64,000 nucleotides of DNA from Tupaia tana (taxonomy: Eukaryota; Chordata; Mammalia; Scandentia; Tupaiidae). The position numbers were made by a program, and so were the translations under genes. The stretch is from positions 96,063,501-96,127,500 of the forward strand of contig JAKSZU010000007.1 of NCBI GenBank assembly GCA_026018925.1, in the 5' to 3' direction. Positions within the stretch are counted from its first letter, which is position 1, and each line of letters begins with the position of its first letter. The notes beneath the pieces are model-generated. The model saw only the letters and a list, made by a program, of their open reading frames with translations, searched no databases and had not been told where the DNA came from. Of the stretch, positions 1-10,630 are shown piece after piece.

Positions 1-28
1 CCCTTAACTGCCACACCATCTGCTGACC
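1..28 (-). mobile_element. SINE head fragment cut by the window edge
   Basis: The first bases read as the reverse complement of a type B head (gene-distal end TAACTGCCACACCATCTGCTG). The rest of the element would lie outside the window. Confidence 0.5.
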
Positions 29-39
29 CAACGCAGCAT

Positions 40-291
40 GTTTTTTTTCTTTTCTTTCTGTTTTGAAGGTTTTTGCTATAGGGCATTTGCACTTGCCAGA
101 AAGACAGAGAGACAGAAACTGAGAAATCACCCCCCAGGGAGGATGGCCATGCCACAATCCCCTCTCCTCCATTCTCCTCTTGGGATCTTGGGCACGCACG
201 CACACATGCCTGGTGTGAGTTTAAGCCACTGGGTCTGGGACTCAAACAGTGGTTGACTACATGGGAGTCCATTACGCCAACTGCTGGTCCC
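40..291 (-). mobile_element. type A tRNA-derived SINE
   Basis: On the plus strand it reads poly(T), GGTTTTTGCTATAGGGC, the GA-rich stretch, the CCCCCCAGGGAGGATGGCC core and the head complement ending CTGCTGGTCCC. A short diverged head-like remnant (about 305-390) lies next to it. Confidence 0.85.
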
Positions 292-391
292 TCTAAGTGT
301 GTTTTACAAGCCACTCTGTCTGAGACTCAAAGCATGTAGTTGGCCACAAGAGGTCTAATCCCCTTGACCATTAGGCCATGTGACCAGTCCA

Positions 392-779
392 AGTTTCTCT
401 TTGTTTCTGGGTTCTCCTCCCAGGTAGGCTCAGCCTTGGGCAGGCACTTCCCTTATGGCCTGAAGTTCCAGGTTTATGGTTTATTCAGTCCAAAATTTTC
501 AGGCAGAGAGAGTGTCTGTTTCCCAGTAGTTCCAGTAAATATCCTAGTATCGTTTCATTGGCCAGGCCAGGGTTACCCACCTACTGCTGGAGGTGGGCTG
601 GGGTTCACCCCACAAAAAACAGGTACTGAACATGTAGGAGAGGTGGTTCCTCCCCATGTATGAACACATTGTTATAAAGGCAGGACCAGAGACTGATGGG
701 AAGGCAAAGACCACAGCGGCCCCCTCCACACCCCTAACGTGGTTAGTCCCGAATGGTCTACTTCCTTCATAGTGTATGT
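392..779. other. unique intergenic DNA
   Basis: No gene or recognisable repeat was seen. The overlapping 107-aa and 61-aa open frames have no family resemblance. Confidence 0.5.
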
Positions 780-925
780 ATGTGCTCTTACTTGTGTTGA
801 CTCTTTATGGCCTTCGTCTCTGGACTGAGTTCTCAGAAGGCAGGGACCTTGCCTGTCCTGATCACTGTTACACGCATCCCCAGCACTGAGTCTGGCATAC
901 AGTTAGTGCTTAATTAAGGCTGGTG
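780..925 (+). mobile_element. L2 LINE 3' end
   Basis: It carries the diagnostic L2 terminal wording: GGCAGGGACCTTGCCTGTCC, then CCCCAGCACTGAGTCTGGCA and TAGTGCTTAATTAA. It is an ancient, diverged copy. Confidence 0.6.
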
Positions 926-1560
926 GCAAAAATGAACTTACTGGAGGGCCAGGCCCTCTTGCTTTCTTAAGACTGTCCCCCTGCTGATCCCTTTCTCCTG
1001 AATCCCATCAGCTAATAAGGCGTTTTTTCTTTTTAAAAAATTCTTGTTTTAAGTGATTTGTTTTTATTTAAACGAGCATGTATGCATGAGAGGGCGAGAG
1101 AAGCCTCCGAGGGTTTTCTCATGCTGTGATCCCCTCCTCCGGCTGTCCGGCGTGTATGTGCGTGCCTAGCCTGGCCAGTCACCCCAGCTGTGTTTGGCCA
1201 TGTGACTGCTAGCACTGCACGTCAGCACACCATTGACTGTGCCACAGAAGCTGGGCCCATCCGCTCCTTTGCAAAATAAAACCTCATAGAAGTGTGGTCT
1301 ACATCTGTATGATACTTCCTCCCTTCTAATGTTCTATCTATCCTGCCGTCCTGCTTCCCTCCTCCATTGCTGTCGCCTACCACTCCTGCTCAGGCTTCTT
1401 TGCTGGCTCCTTGCCATCTTTCTGAGCTCTGTGTGTGGGAGTGACTTGGGCCTCTGTCCTCTGTCCAACCCTCTATCCACACTTTGTCCCAAGGGCATTC
1501 ATCCTGTCCAATGACTTTAAGTACCATCTGTACATAGATGATTCACTGAATTTAAATCTT
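926..1560. other. intergenic DNA with a possible eroded SINE
   Basis: Bases 1030-1240 resemble a strongly diverged minus-strand SINE (GA-rich segment, ATGCTGTGATCCCCTCCT, then a head-like end). The remainder looks unique. Confidence 0.3.
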
Positions 1561-1564
1561 CAGC

Positions 1565-1800
1565 CCTGGGGCAGGGTGGTGGTCACTGAAGTAAAAAACG
1601 CTCTGCAAGGCTGATCCACACAGGACAGTTCTTGGTTTCATGCCTGGAGACCTCCCAAAGTGTGCTGGATGCCCACGTGCCTGTGAGCTGGGGCTGGCTG
1701 AGCTGGGAGTGGGTCACGACATCTAGAGCCCGCTCGGGAGCTGTCTTGTCTCTTTCTCTGTGTGTCTCTAGCTCATTGGAGAAAGAGATAAACCTAAAAT
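1565..1800 (+). mobile_element. type D tRNA-derived SINE
   Basis: It contains GGAGACCTCCCAAAGTGTGCTGG, GAGCTGGGGCTGGCTGAGCTGG and TCATTGGAGAAAGAGATAAA. Other copies of this family are at 5.1, 17.2, 38.0, 38.9, 40.6, 54.4 and 59.5 kb. Confidence 0.65.
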
Positions 1801-2207
1801 AATAACAGTATGACTACAATAACTAAATCTCTAGCCCTGACTCACCAACATGGACTTCCAGAAGCATCTATACACTTGCCTGCTTATCATGGATATCCTA
1901 CTTGGATGTCCAAACAAAGTTCTGTCCAAAAGCTAGGGAGGGGACCTTTACCAGAAATACTTTCCTCTGTATTATTTCTCTTGTTGAATTTTGCTCTCCC
2001 ACTTTAGATTGTTTCATAATTAATATGATTTTACAAACTAGAAGTATTCCAGTGCAGAGTAATTCAAACCATGTTACCCAAAAGCCATGGCAATGTCAGT
2101 CATTGCAAATAATCCCTTCACCTTTGAAATGGAATATACTCCCCCTGCGAGGTGTAATGCTTCTCAGTTGGGCTAAAACATAGGATGATATCATGGGCTA
2201 TTATGGC
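1801..2207. other. AT-rich unique DNA
   Basis: No recognisable gene or repeat was seen. Confidence 0.4.
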
Positions 2208-2224
2208 AGATCTCTTTTGTTCTT

Positions 2225-2420
2225 TTTTTAAAAGAATTATTATTTAATCTAACTTTAATTAATTAATTAATTAATTAATTTTAATTTGACCAGAGAGGGA
2301 CAGAGTGAGAGAGAGAGAAAAAGAGGGAAAACGAGAAAACAAGCCACCAGGTCCGGGACTCACGCTGGTCAGCCATGTGGGAGTCCAGTGCCCTTAACCA
2401 CCATGCCACCTGCTGGCTCC
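2225..2420 (-). mobile_element. type C SINE with 17-bp TSD
   Basis: A short SINE whose (TTAA)n/(ATTT)n tail is on the left and whose head complement, ending TGCTGGCTCC, is on the right. It is flanked by AGATCTCTTTTGTTCTT (2208-2224) and AGATCTCCTTTGTTCTT (2421-2437), one mismatch. This is the signature of L1-mediated retroposition. Confidence 0.85.
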
Positions 2421-2580
2421 AGATCTCCTTTGTTCTTATTTTTGCAATGGCATAATGATTTAGGAGAAGAAATTCTTGACACTGATTCTCTGGCATACCT
2501 GTCCTCCTCTCTCAGTCAAGGGCACCATAATCTCCCATGCTATATTCCATCATTCCCACATTAATTTATTCACGAGTCCC

Positions 2581-2960
2581 TCTTTCCCACTATACAAGAT
2601 GGCAGGTGAAAAAGTTGAGAAGCAGGTTATTAAGGAGAAGAAACCTGAAGCCAAGAAGGCTGATGCCCGTGGCAAGGTTAAAAAGGGTGACCCCAAGGCT
2701 AAAAAGCCCAAGGGGAAGCCCCATTGCAGCTGAAACCCCGTCCTAGTCCGGGGCATCGGCAGATACTCCCGGTCTGCCATGTATTCCAGGAAGGCCGCGT
2801 ACACGAGGAAACACTCGGCCACTAAATCCAAAAGGAGAAGGTTCTTGCCACGGTCGCAAAACCAGTTGGTGGAGACAAGAATGGTGGTACCCAGGTGGTT
2901 AAACTGCGCAAAATGACTAGGTATCATCCTACTGAAAATGTGCCTCGACAGCTGTTGAGT
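2581..2960 (+). pseudogene. RPL6P: RPL6 processed pseudogene, 3'-truncated
   Basis: Intronless copy of large-subunit ribosomal protein L6 (uL6 has a different gene; this is eL6). A TOP-like leader TCTTTCCC starts at 2581 and the ATG is at 2599. The translation begins [19 protein letters not shown] and continues KPKGKPHCS, matching the RPL6 N-terminus. Codon 45 is TGA (2731) where RPL6 has Arg. Beyond it the reading continues as [20 protein letters not shown], then shifts frame by small indels through an [14 protein letters not shown] stretch. Homology stops near the PRxLLS motif, about residue 120 of roughly 290, with no poly(A). GAGTCCC occurs at 2574-2580 and 2956-2962, a possible 7-bp TSD. 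It cannot encode RPL6. Confidence 0.88.
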
Positions 2961-3029
2961 CCCCTTGTTCATTTCTAAATCAAACTCGAATCTGTCCTAC
3001 CTCCTACACCTCATGCCTGCAACATCCTC

Positions 3030-3432
3030 TCTTAGTGGATTACGGCAGGAGTCTCCTAACCAGTCTCCCTTGTCGCCCCATTATTCCCCTTCAGTCCATT
3101 CTCCACACAGTAACCTTTAAAAGGGTTACTGTGCATGACCTTTTAAAAACAAATCAGATCATGCTGATCCCCGACTTAAGCCTTTCAAAAGCTTCCTCTG
3201 TACCAACAGTAAAATCTGAAATCCTCACCCTGGCCTTCAGGCCCAAGCTGTGTCCCTAACCTTAGCATGCCCTCCCCATTTTCCTCCTGGCTCACCAGGC
3301 ACTGCATACGGTCTTCTTTCTGCCACAGGGCCTTTGCATTCAACATTTTTTTTCTGCTGGGAAATCTTACACCTCAATTCCACATGACTGGTTCCTGTTC
3401 ATCTCTCAGTTTTCAGCTTTAAATGTCATCTC
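3030..3432 (+). mobile_element. L2 LINE 3' region
   Basis: L2-typical order of phrases: AAATCAGATCATGCTGATC, AAAATCTGAAATCCTCACCC, TGGCCTTCAGGCCCAAGCTG, CACAGGGCCTTTGCATT and AAATGTCATCTCCT. It is diverged and lacks the final segment. Confidence 0.75.
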
Positions 3433-3434
3433 CT

Positions 3435-3522
3435 GGGCTAGCTCCATAGCCTAGTGGTTAAGGAAGCTGGGTCCCACATGGCCAACTGCAGTTTGAGTCC
3501 TGGCCCGGCAGCTTGAAAACAC
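3435..3522 (+). mobile_element. outer type B SINE, head part
   Basis: tRNA-like head (GGGCTAGCTCCATAGCCTAGTGG, B-box GTTTGAGTCC) ending at GAAAACAC. Its body appears to resume at 4579, so the element is split by L1 and two further SINEs. Confidence 0.65.
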
Positions 3523-4078
3523 TGGGTGGGCAGCTGGATGGCTAGTGGTTAAGGTGGTTGGATCCCACTTTGCTAACTGCATGGTTCAAGTCCCAGACCC
3601 AGCAGCTTGAAAAACACACTGTGGGGAACCAGCAGTTAGCGTAATGGCTATGTCGCTGGACTCCCACGTAGTCAACTGTGGTTTGCATCTCAGACCCGGT
3701 GGCTTAAAACTCATGCCGGGCGCGTGTGCGTGCGTGCCCAAGATCCCGAGAGGAGAATGGAGGAGAAGGGATTGCGGCGTGGCCATCCCCCCTGGGGGGT
3801 GATTTCTCGCTTTCTGTCTCTCTGTCTCTGTCTGTCTGGCGAGTGCACGCGCCCTATAGCGAAAAACCTCTCAAAAAAAAAAAAAAAAAACAACACTGTG
3901 TGTGTGTGTGTGTGTGTGTGTGTATGCGTGTGCCCCAAAATCCTGAGAGGAGAATGGAGTAAAAGAGATTGTGGTGTGGTCATCCCTTCTGGGAGGTTAT
4001 TTCTCACTTTCTCTCTCTCCAGTGAATGCGTATGCCCCCTGGCAAATTCAGATATTAATTAATCAATTAAAAAAAAAA
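3523..4078 (+). mobile_element. inner type B SINE split by a type A SINE
   Basis: The head runs 3527-3623. Its body (CCCCAAAATCCTGAGAGGAGAATGG through GCAAATTCAGATATTAATTAATC) continues at 3891-4078. GAAAACAC at 3515-3522 and about 4079-4086 is the probable TSD. Confidence 0.65.
3624..3890 (+). mobile_element. type A SINE nested in type B
   Basis: Near-consensus copy with A box TAGCGTAATGG, core CCCCCCTGGGGGGTGA and tail GCGAAAAACCTCTC-A18. AACACACTGTG before it and ACAACACTGTG after it look like the duplicated target. Confidence 0.88.
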
Positions 4079-4578
4079 GAAAACACCCCACGAACTGATG
4101 AATGGTTAGAAAAACTGTGGCACATATACTCAATGGAATACTATTCATCCATAAAAAACAACAAATCCCTGACTTTTGAAAGGAAGTGGATGAATATGGA
4201 AGACTTACTGTTGAGTGAAGCAAGCCATGCTATGAAGGAGAGACATTGTATGTCCCCACTTAATATATACCGAGTGTCTGCACTCTAAATGTGTATATAT
4301 ATATATATACATATATATATTTGTATATATATGTATATATATATTTTTGAAACCATTCTGCTTCTGTTGTTATAGAGTTTTAAAATTATACAAAATTATA
4401 AGACATATTTTGAACATTATCTTTAAAATTCAGTATTTTGAGATATTGAAAGTTGTTTGTAAACTGTCAAGAATTATGGAGTATGAGCTAAAATTTTTTG
4501 CTATGTAAAGTAAATGTTTGTGGAAAAATGTAAAAATAAATAAATAAAAAATAAATTAAAAAAAAAAAAAAGAAAAGA
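4079..4578 (+). mobile_element. LINE-1 ORF2 C-terminus and 3' end fragment
   Basis: Translates as [19 protein letters not shown], then KSLTFERKWMNMEDLLLSEA, the L1 ORF2 C-terminal region. A TA-repeat 3'UTR and an A-rich tail follow (4540-4578). The 5' end is truncated, so only about 65 codons of ORF2 remain. Confidence 0.85.
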
Positions 4579-4753
4579 AAACATGCTTGACATGTGTGGG
4601 CATGCCCCAAATCATGATGGGATGGAGAGATGCAAAAGGAAGGACTGTGGTGTGGTCATGCCACATCGAGGGTGTTTTCCTCTTTCTCCCTTGGTCTCTC
4701 TGTCTGTATCAAGTGCACATACCCTCTGGCAGTTACACAAATAATAATAATAG
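4579..4753 (+). mobile_element. outer type B SINE, body part
   Basis: Starts GAAAACATGCTTGACATGTG, continues with the CCCCAAATCATGATGGGATGG and CT-rich segments, and ends CATACCCTCTGGCAG. It is the likely continuation of the head at 3435. Confidence 0.6.
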
Positions 4754-4754
4754 G

Positions 4755-4845
4755 GCTGATCCCATAGCCTCGTGGTTAAAGAAGTAAGATCCCACATGGC
4801 TGATTGTGCAGTTCAAATCCTGGCCCTGGAGGCTTAAAAAAATAG
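4755..4845 (+). mobile_element. SINE head monomer (type B-like)
   Basis: Only a tRNA-like head (GGCTGATCCCATAGCCTCGTGG, B box GTTCAAATCC) followed by a short A-rich tail. Confidence 0.55.
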
Positions 4846-4904
4846 TAAAAATAACTATCACCTCCTAAGGAAAACCCCTCCTGTTCATTCCCTGTTAGGA
4901 TTTC

Positions 4905-5065
4905 CAGGGAAACACTCCTGATGTGGAGTCCTCATTGGGACGTTCCTTGACCTTGTGACCTTAGCCATTCACCTCTCTCTCCTTCAGCTTCCTCATCTGT
5001 AAAATGGGGTGTGCATCTGGTGCAAATGATCAGTATCTGGTGCAAAGTTAGCACTAGGTAGATAT
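4905..5065 (+). mobile_element. MIR SINE
   Basis: Contains the MIR core wording TTGTGACCTTAGCC and CTTCCTCATCTGTAAAATGG. Confidence 0.7.
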
Positions 5066-5081
5066 TAGCAGGCGTTTTATT

Positions 5082-5345
5082 ATCACTTCATGGCACATTT
5101 CTTGGGATTGAATTATTTTGACTCTGAGAGGCTTGGCAGGTGTGCAGCACTAAAACGTGTGCTCTGTGAGGCTAACCTACATAAGAAGGTTCTGGGTTTG
5201 CCTCCAGAGACCTCCCTGAGTGCACCAGGCATGTGTGTGCCCAGGAGCCAGGGCTGGTTGAAACTGGGGGTGGATGGCAGTGTCAGGACTCTACAGAGAC
5301 TACTGCCTGTCTCTCTTGTTCATGGAAGAAATAAATAAAAGAAAC
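5082..5345 (+). mobile_element. type D SINE
   Basis: Clear family motifs: CCTCCAGAGACCTCCCTGAG, AGCCAGGGCTGGTTGAAACTG and CATGGAAGAAATAAATAAAA. Confidence 0.7.
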
Positions 5346-5363
5346 TTAAAAAAGTAAAAAATA

Positions 5364-5610
5364 AGGCCAGCAGGTGGTATGGAGGTTAGGGTGGCTGGAT
5401 CCCACATGGCCAACTGCACAGTTTGAGTCCCAGAAGCAAAACACCTGGGTGTGTGTTGTGTGCATGCCCAAAAAGGAGAATAGAAGAGAAGGGATTGTGG
5501 CATGGCTATCCCCCCAGGGATGACTTCTCACTTTCCCTCTGTCTGTCTGTCTGTCTGTCTCCAGTTGAGTGCACATGCCCTGTAGAGGAAAAAAAATTAA
5601 AAAGCAAAAA
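5364..5610 (+). mobile_element. type B SINE
   Basis: Head GGCCAGCAGGTGGTATGG, body AGGAGAATAGAAGAGAAGGG, a (GTCT)n stretch and end CATGCCCTGTAG. Confidence 0.75.
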
Positions 5611-5639
5611 GAAACAGATTAGAATCTCTTTCTCTCTCT

Positions 5640-5904
5640 CTTTTTTTTTAATTGCCAGAGGATATATGCACTTGCCAGAGAGACAGAGCGAGAGGAAGAG
5701 GGAGAAAGCACCTCCTCAGCACAAACACTCAAGTGGGGCATGGTCACACCTCAGTCCCTCTCCTCAATGTCTTCATCCTATCAGGATTTGGGGCATGCAC
5801 ACGTGCCCAGTGTGTTTGTCAAGCTGCCCAGTGCTGGGACTTGAGGTGCAGTAGGTCATTTGGGATCTGGGTCCCTTAACCACTAGGCCACGGGGCAGCC
5901 CCAT
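5640..5904 (-). mobile_element. type B-like SINE
   Basis: Reverse orientation: TTGCCAGAGAGACAGAG, then TTTGGGGCATGCACACGTGC, ending CCACTAGGCCACGGGGCAGCCCC. The head is a GGGGCTGCCCCGTGG variant. Confidence 0.65.
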
Positions 5905-5914
5905 TCCTATCTTA

Positions 5915-6000
5915 GTTACTGCTGTGATCCTAGTGCCTTGCACAGTGGCTTGTACGTGGAAGATGTTTCATTATGTTGTTGAATGAATGCATAAAGACAG
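5915..6000 (+). mobile_element. L2 LINE terminal fragment
   Basis: GTGCCTTGCACAGTGGCTTG followed by GTTGTTGAATGAATGCA, the usual L2 3' terminus. Confidence 0.5.
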
Positions 6001-6399
6001 ACATGATAGGATCTTGTCCTACTAACCCCCCAACCTCACTGTCATAGAGATGTGCAAATTGAGACCCTGTAGGGGAGGAGATCTGAGAGAAGCTTTAAGG
6101 AGGAAGAGGTATTACTTCTGCTAGTCAGGAACGCGATGCACCATCAAAAGCACGTGGAACCTGCTACTTCCATTGTGAACACATCACAGCCTTTTATTCT
6201 GGGAATACTAACTAGGGCAAAATTTTCATCACAAGACAAATTATAAACAAAGAAAACCTGAGCGCCTGGATGGAGCAGCAGGATGGATTGTAGTCCCGTC
6301 GGCCGAGATGACATCGGCACTGCAGCCGTGCCTTCCTGGGGACGATATCCAGTCCCCTGTCCAAGTCGTTGCTCCTCCTCCACCCCCAACATTTTGCTC

Positions 6400-6530
6400 A
6401 TGCCACATTTAGGGACCCAGAGTCTTCATTTTACAAATGCAGGAACAGAAGCTCAGAGAGGAGGAGACAGTTCTTCAAGCTTGCACAGTGAATTGAACCC
6501 AGGTCTTCTGGCTTCTAGGACAATGAAAGT
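6400..6530 (-). mobile_element. MIR SINE
   Basis: Reverse MIR wording: CATTTTACAAATGCAGGAAC, AGCTCAGAGAGG, ATTGAACCCAGGTCTTCTGG. Confidence 0.65.
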
Positions 6531-6998
6531 CCTACTTGATGTAAAATGAGAATGCAGAGAAAGGGAGGAGAAGGCCTAGAAGAGTGAGGATGAGGAGATG
6601 TGGAATCAGGTGTCCACTGGCAGGCAGGGGCCCTGACAGGTGTGTAGGGCAACCAGCGACCTTGGGGGAAGGGCAGGGGATTCTGTTGGGGAAAGGGGAG
6701 ATGGAAGCTGGGGCCTGGCCGGGTTATTTTCAGAGCTGCTATCTTTGTCTGCATCTGCTAAATTATTAAACTGAGATCACATCCTGGAGAGTACCAGGCC
6801 AGGTTGCCAGGAGAAGACTGAAGAGGAGGGGTAGGCTCTCTTAGCAGAGGCTTCAGATCCAGGCTGGCACTGACTCTCAGGTGATGGAGGGAGTCTTCCT
6901 TGGGGCCATGCTCTGCAGAGGTTCTGCCTCTGCTGGTTGCTGTCCCAGGAAGGGGTAGATACACACTGGGCAGGACTTGAACCTTTTCCTAGTTTCAC

Positions 6999-7002
<4 letters not shown>
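6531..7002. other. unique intergenic DNA
   Basis: G-rich and purine-rich, with no recognisable gene or repeat. Confidence 0.4.
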
Positions 7003-7029
<27 letters not shown>

Positions 7030-7256
7030 AAGAGATTTTTTGCTATAGGGTGTGAGTGGTCCCCAGAGAGACAGAGAGACAGAAAGTGAGAAATCACCTC
7101 TCAGTGGGGGATGGCCATGATGCAGTCTCTTTTCTGTTCTCCTCTAGAGATTTTAGGCATGCATTCCTAACATGCTTTAAGTCACCAGGTCTGGGACTTG
7201 AACCATGGTTGACTATGTGGGAGTCCAGCAACATATTTATGCCATCTGCTAGTCCC
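7003..7256 (-). mobile_element. type A SINE
   Basis: T27 tail, TTTTTTGCTATAGGGTGTG, CACCTCTCAGTGGGGGATGGCC and head complement CATCTGCTAGTCCC. It is more diverged than the copies with exact TSDs. Confidence 0.8.
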
Positions 7257-7359
7257 TGAACTTCCTCTTTTTCAGGGTCTGACTCAAGTCACAAGTGCTG
7301 AGTCAAATAGATATAAGCAGATCTTGGGAAAATCCTCACATCTGTCAGTGACCCTGACT

Positions 7360-7490
7360 CCGCCATACACATTAGAAGTTCCATATCTCAGATCAAGATC
7401 CTGAAGTTCAGAGAGGAAAAACCCCTTCCTAGGGTAACACAGCTAGGTGTGAACTTTGATTCAAACGCAGATTTTGATTCTGATTGCAGG
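7360..7490 (-). mobile_element. MIR SINE remnant
   Basis: CTGAAGTTCAGAGAGGAAAA, then GTAACACAGCTAGGTGTGAAC and GATTCAAACGCAG match reverse MIR. Confidence 0.55.
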
Positions 7491-7740
7491 CCTCTTTTTT
7501 TAATGTTCTTTCTAATTATTTTAATGTTTTCTCTATTTTTCAGCTTTTTAACAAGATGAATGTGTAAATTTTATAAAGATGAGAAAAAGATGATAATCCT
7601 TAGAGCATGAAATACATTTTCCCCTTCCAAGTGTGTGTCATGGGCTGGCTGTGTAGGACCAAGTGCGGAGCTCAGGCCACTGAAGGAAGCCTGCCAGCCA
7701 GCGGGCAGGCATCAAACCTCTCTCACCTCTGTCTTCTGAG

Positions 7741-8070
7741 TCCTTCTGTTCCCCCCACCCCGCATCATCTTTGCAACACTCACTTTGATTCACCCTTCAG
7801 ATCTCAGTTTAAACACCACCTCCTACAGGCAGCCTTCCCTGAACCCCTCCGCACCCACTGGGCTCAGTGCTGCTCTGTGTTCCCATAGCCTCTGCACTTC
7901 CCCCACCCAGTAGAAGCTTCACTTATAGTCATCACCTGTCTGTGTCCCCCAGTCTCCCTGAAGGCAGGGCCCACCGAATCACGGCTATAATCCAGCAGCC
8001 AGCCCAGCAGAGGAGGCAGTGATCAAATTGTTGAATGAGTGAAATAAAGAATGGATGAATAAATGTATGA
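7741..8070 (+). mobile_element. L2 LINE 3' end
   Basis: CTTCAGATCTCAGTTTAAAC, ACCTCCTACAGGCAGCCTTC, CTGAAGGCAGGGCCCACC and TTGTTGAATGAGTGAAATAA give the L2 3'-terminal order. Confidence 0.8.
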
Positions 8071-8109
8071 ATGGGGAAAAGGAGCTTCAGCGTTCTCTGC
8101 AAGCTCTAC

Positions 8110-9660
8110 TCTTGTGTTTTCCATTTAAACAAATGCTTACCTGTCTTATGCAGAGCCAGGCACTCTACTTCACTTCAGGGATTCTAGTGATAAGCAAAAC
8201 CGTCTAGATGAAGAAACTATTCATAACTGAACACGAAACAAATACACATCTATGACTTGTGGGGAATGCCACAGAGGGTTGCAACAGGGAATTGTGTGGA
8301 ACATGGTCAGAGAATGAGAGGGGTGGGGGTGACTTTGGGGTGGGTCAGACCCGTATTTGAATCCTTGTATCCATGGTGTGAAAGCCTCTTCACTTCTCCG
8401 GGCTTTTTCTCATCAAGAAGGAAAAGATGCAGATCTCCCTTTCTTAGGGATGTTGTGAGGAGAGAGGAAACTTTCATTTACTCAGTAAACGTATGTTAAA
8501 CATTTCCTCTCACTGAGAAATGACTTGCCCAAGGTCCTCCAGTGAACCTCGGTTTCAGCCTAGGTCTGCCTGGTTCTCTGTTTCTGGCTGATGGTAGGGG
8601 GTGGGGTGGGGGGAAAGTCTTGGTCTTGTTCCCCTTGATTCATTCCCCAGGAGTTGTGGGTGGTGACCTGCCTGTGCAGGCGAACTGTTCATCTAGCCAC
8701 CACGAGGGGGTGGGGGTTGCTTGTGCACTGAGCGAGACCCAAGGCTGGGTGACACAGAAAAGGCCGTTCAAAGCATGCCACCATTCAGCTGGCATTCCTC
8801 CTTGCTGGCAGGCACCTGGTGACTCCCGGGGCTCCCTGGTCCTCGCTGAGCCCCACACTGAACCTCCCTCCCCCCACTGTGAGTCTCCTCCAGTCTGTGC
8901 CCATGAAGCCCTCCTGCTTGCCGAATCCCATCGCACTGAGTGAGCCGCTCTCCTGGACCCTGCCTTTTGCCTCCTGAGCCTCCACTTCTGGTCACTGAGC
9001 ACCCTCCCCCATTACTCTTCCTTCTTTGCTGAGCCTGGGCTCCTCCTCCCTCAGCGCTTTCGGAACTGCCTCTCTGGAGCCGAGCTGCCCACCTACAAGT
9101 CCCCATCACTCAGTCTAGGGCACCTGGTAGCACTGGAGACCAGGGGCAGGAGATTGGCTCTACCCCTGTTCTCTGCTGAGCGCGGCTGCCGGCTGCCTCC
9201 TCTCCAGGCTGGCAGTGCCACACTGGCCACAGCAGGCCTACGTCCTCCAGAGGCGTGTGCCTCAGTCCTTCCCAGCTACTTCAGAGATGATCTGCACTCT
9301 CTGGAGAGCACCACCCACCACAGAGACCTCCCGTCTCTGATGTGGCACCTTTATGCAGGTGGAAACTGAGGCAGAGTCCCAATGTTTGGAAAGGGTATGG
9401 CAGGATCAGTTCTGCTGCAGGGAAGGTGGGCAGGACTCAGTTCTGTCACTTTACCAGGATGCCTGAAGTCCCAGATAACGAGAGTCCCTCAGTGATGAGG
9501 AAGAGACCGAGGACCACAAGCCTCTGGAGGGCACGGATAGATAGCTGAGCTGGTTTATTTCTGTCTTGATTCGGCCACAAACAGGCAATGTGACCTTGGG
9601 CAGGGCATCATGGCACTTTCCGGCTCTCAGCTTTCCTCTCTGTGTAAAAGGTTGCAGGGA
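8110..9660. other. low-repeat DNA upstream of TRNP1
   Basis: MIR-like remnants occur at about 8330-8540 and 9545-9650. The rest (8560-9540) looks unique and GC-rich. Several overlapping open frames on both strands (66-133 aa) show no recognisable domain. Confidence 0.4.
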
Positions 9661-9663
9661 AGG

Positions 9664-9950
9664 GCCAGCTGGTGCCTGGGGGCCAAGGCGCTGGATCTCA
9701 TGTAGCCAACTACACTGGTGGGGTCCTGGGCTCAGCAGCTTGAAAATCACGCCAGGTGTGTATGAGTGTGTGTCCAAAATCCAAGAGAAGAATGGAGAAA
9801 GAGAAAGGGTTGCGGTATGGCCATCTCCCCCTCTCCCTGCCCAGCCCCAAGAGGGAGAGGATTTCTTTCTCACTTTCCCTCTCTCCGTCTCTGTTTGTCT
9901 CTCTCTCTAGTGAGCCCTATGGCAAAAATTTTCAACAAGACAACAAAACA
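9664..9950 (+). mobile_element. type B SINE
   Basis: GCCAGCTGGTGCCTGGGGGCC head, AAATCCAAGAGAAGAATGGAG body, CT-rich end and GCCCTATGGCAAAAATTTTC. It is the closest SINE upstream of TRNP1. Confidence 0.7.
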
Positions 9951-10585
9951 AAACGTGCACAGACCCGCTGAGAGCAGCACACAGAAGTAGGGGTAGAGAA
10001 GGAGCTTTATACACTTAGGGTCTGGGCTCCCCTGGGGCGCCACCAAGGTTTGTGGGCTCAGCGGCAGCATTGTGGTGTGTGTTTGCCAAAGAAGGGACTC
10101 TTTAGTAGAACCAATCCAGCCAGATTCCCATCCCATCAGGATATCAGCCCCGCTCCACCTTCACCCCCTCGGTTGCCTCAGCGTGACGGGAGATGAGGGT
10201 CCTGGCGAGCCCGGACGGCCCAGCCAACCAGGCAGTACGGACTGGGAGCAACGTGGGGGTTTGGGAAGGAGCACTGTGCAAAGAGTTGAGCTTCCTGAGC
10301 TCCAGTGCGAGCTTTCACTATCACCAGAGGGAGGGCTCTGGCAAAACCTTTCCCTAGGCGGAGACCGGATTCCACGGTTTCTAAACACCAGCCGCCAGGG
10401 CTCGCGCCTGTGAGGGGCCAGACCAGAAAAGATGCGGCCCCCCTTCCACTCAAAATCTGGGGGGAGGCGGATGGGGGCCAGATGCCTTGGCAGGGCAGAG
10501 TCAAGAGAAGGACAAGGGACCTAAAGGGTTTGGGAAAGTCCGGAGCTCGCAAGCAAAGAAGGCGGGTTCAGGACACGCCAGTCTC

Positions 10586-10630
10586 GGATTGGCCGAGCCG
10601 GCCGTCGCTCCGCCCCGTGCTGTATAAGAC
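10586..10630 (+). promoter_or_regulatory. TRNP1: TRNP1 core promoter (CCAAT, GC box, TATA-like)
   Basis: An inverted CCAAT box (GGATTGGCC, ATTGG at 10588-10592), a GC box (CTCCGCCCC) just downstream, and a TATA-like TATAAG at 10623-10628. This geometry predicts a start near 10650-10660 and a 5'UTR of about 85-95 nt. The positions are read from sequence; the start site is inferred. Confidence 0.6.

Noticed and set aside
2550..2972. 140-aa minus-strand ORF
   Set aside because: It is the antisense of the RPL6 pseudogene.
3711..4062. Small ORFs with Cys/Val or His/Thr repeats and 'FCYRACALTRKTE'-like peptides across the window
   Set aside because: These are translations of SINE bodies and (TG)n repeats, repeated wherever a SINE lies.
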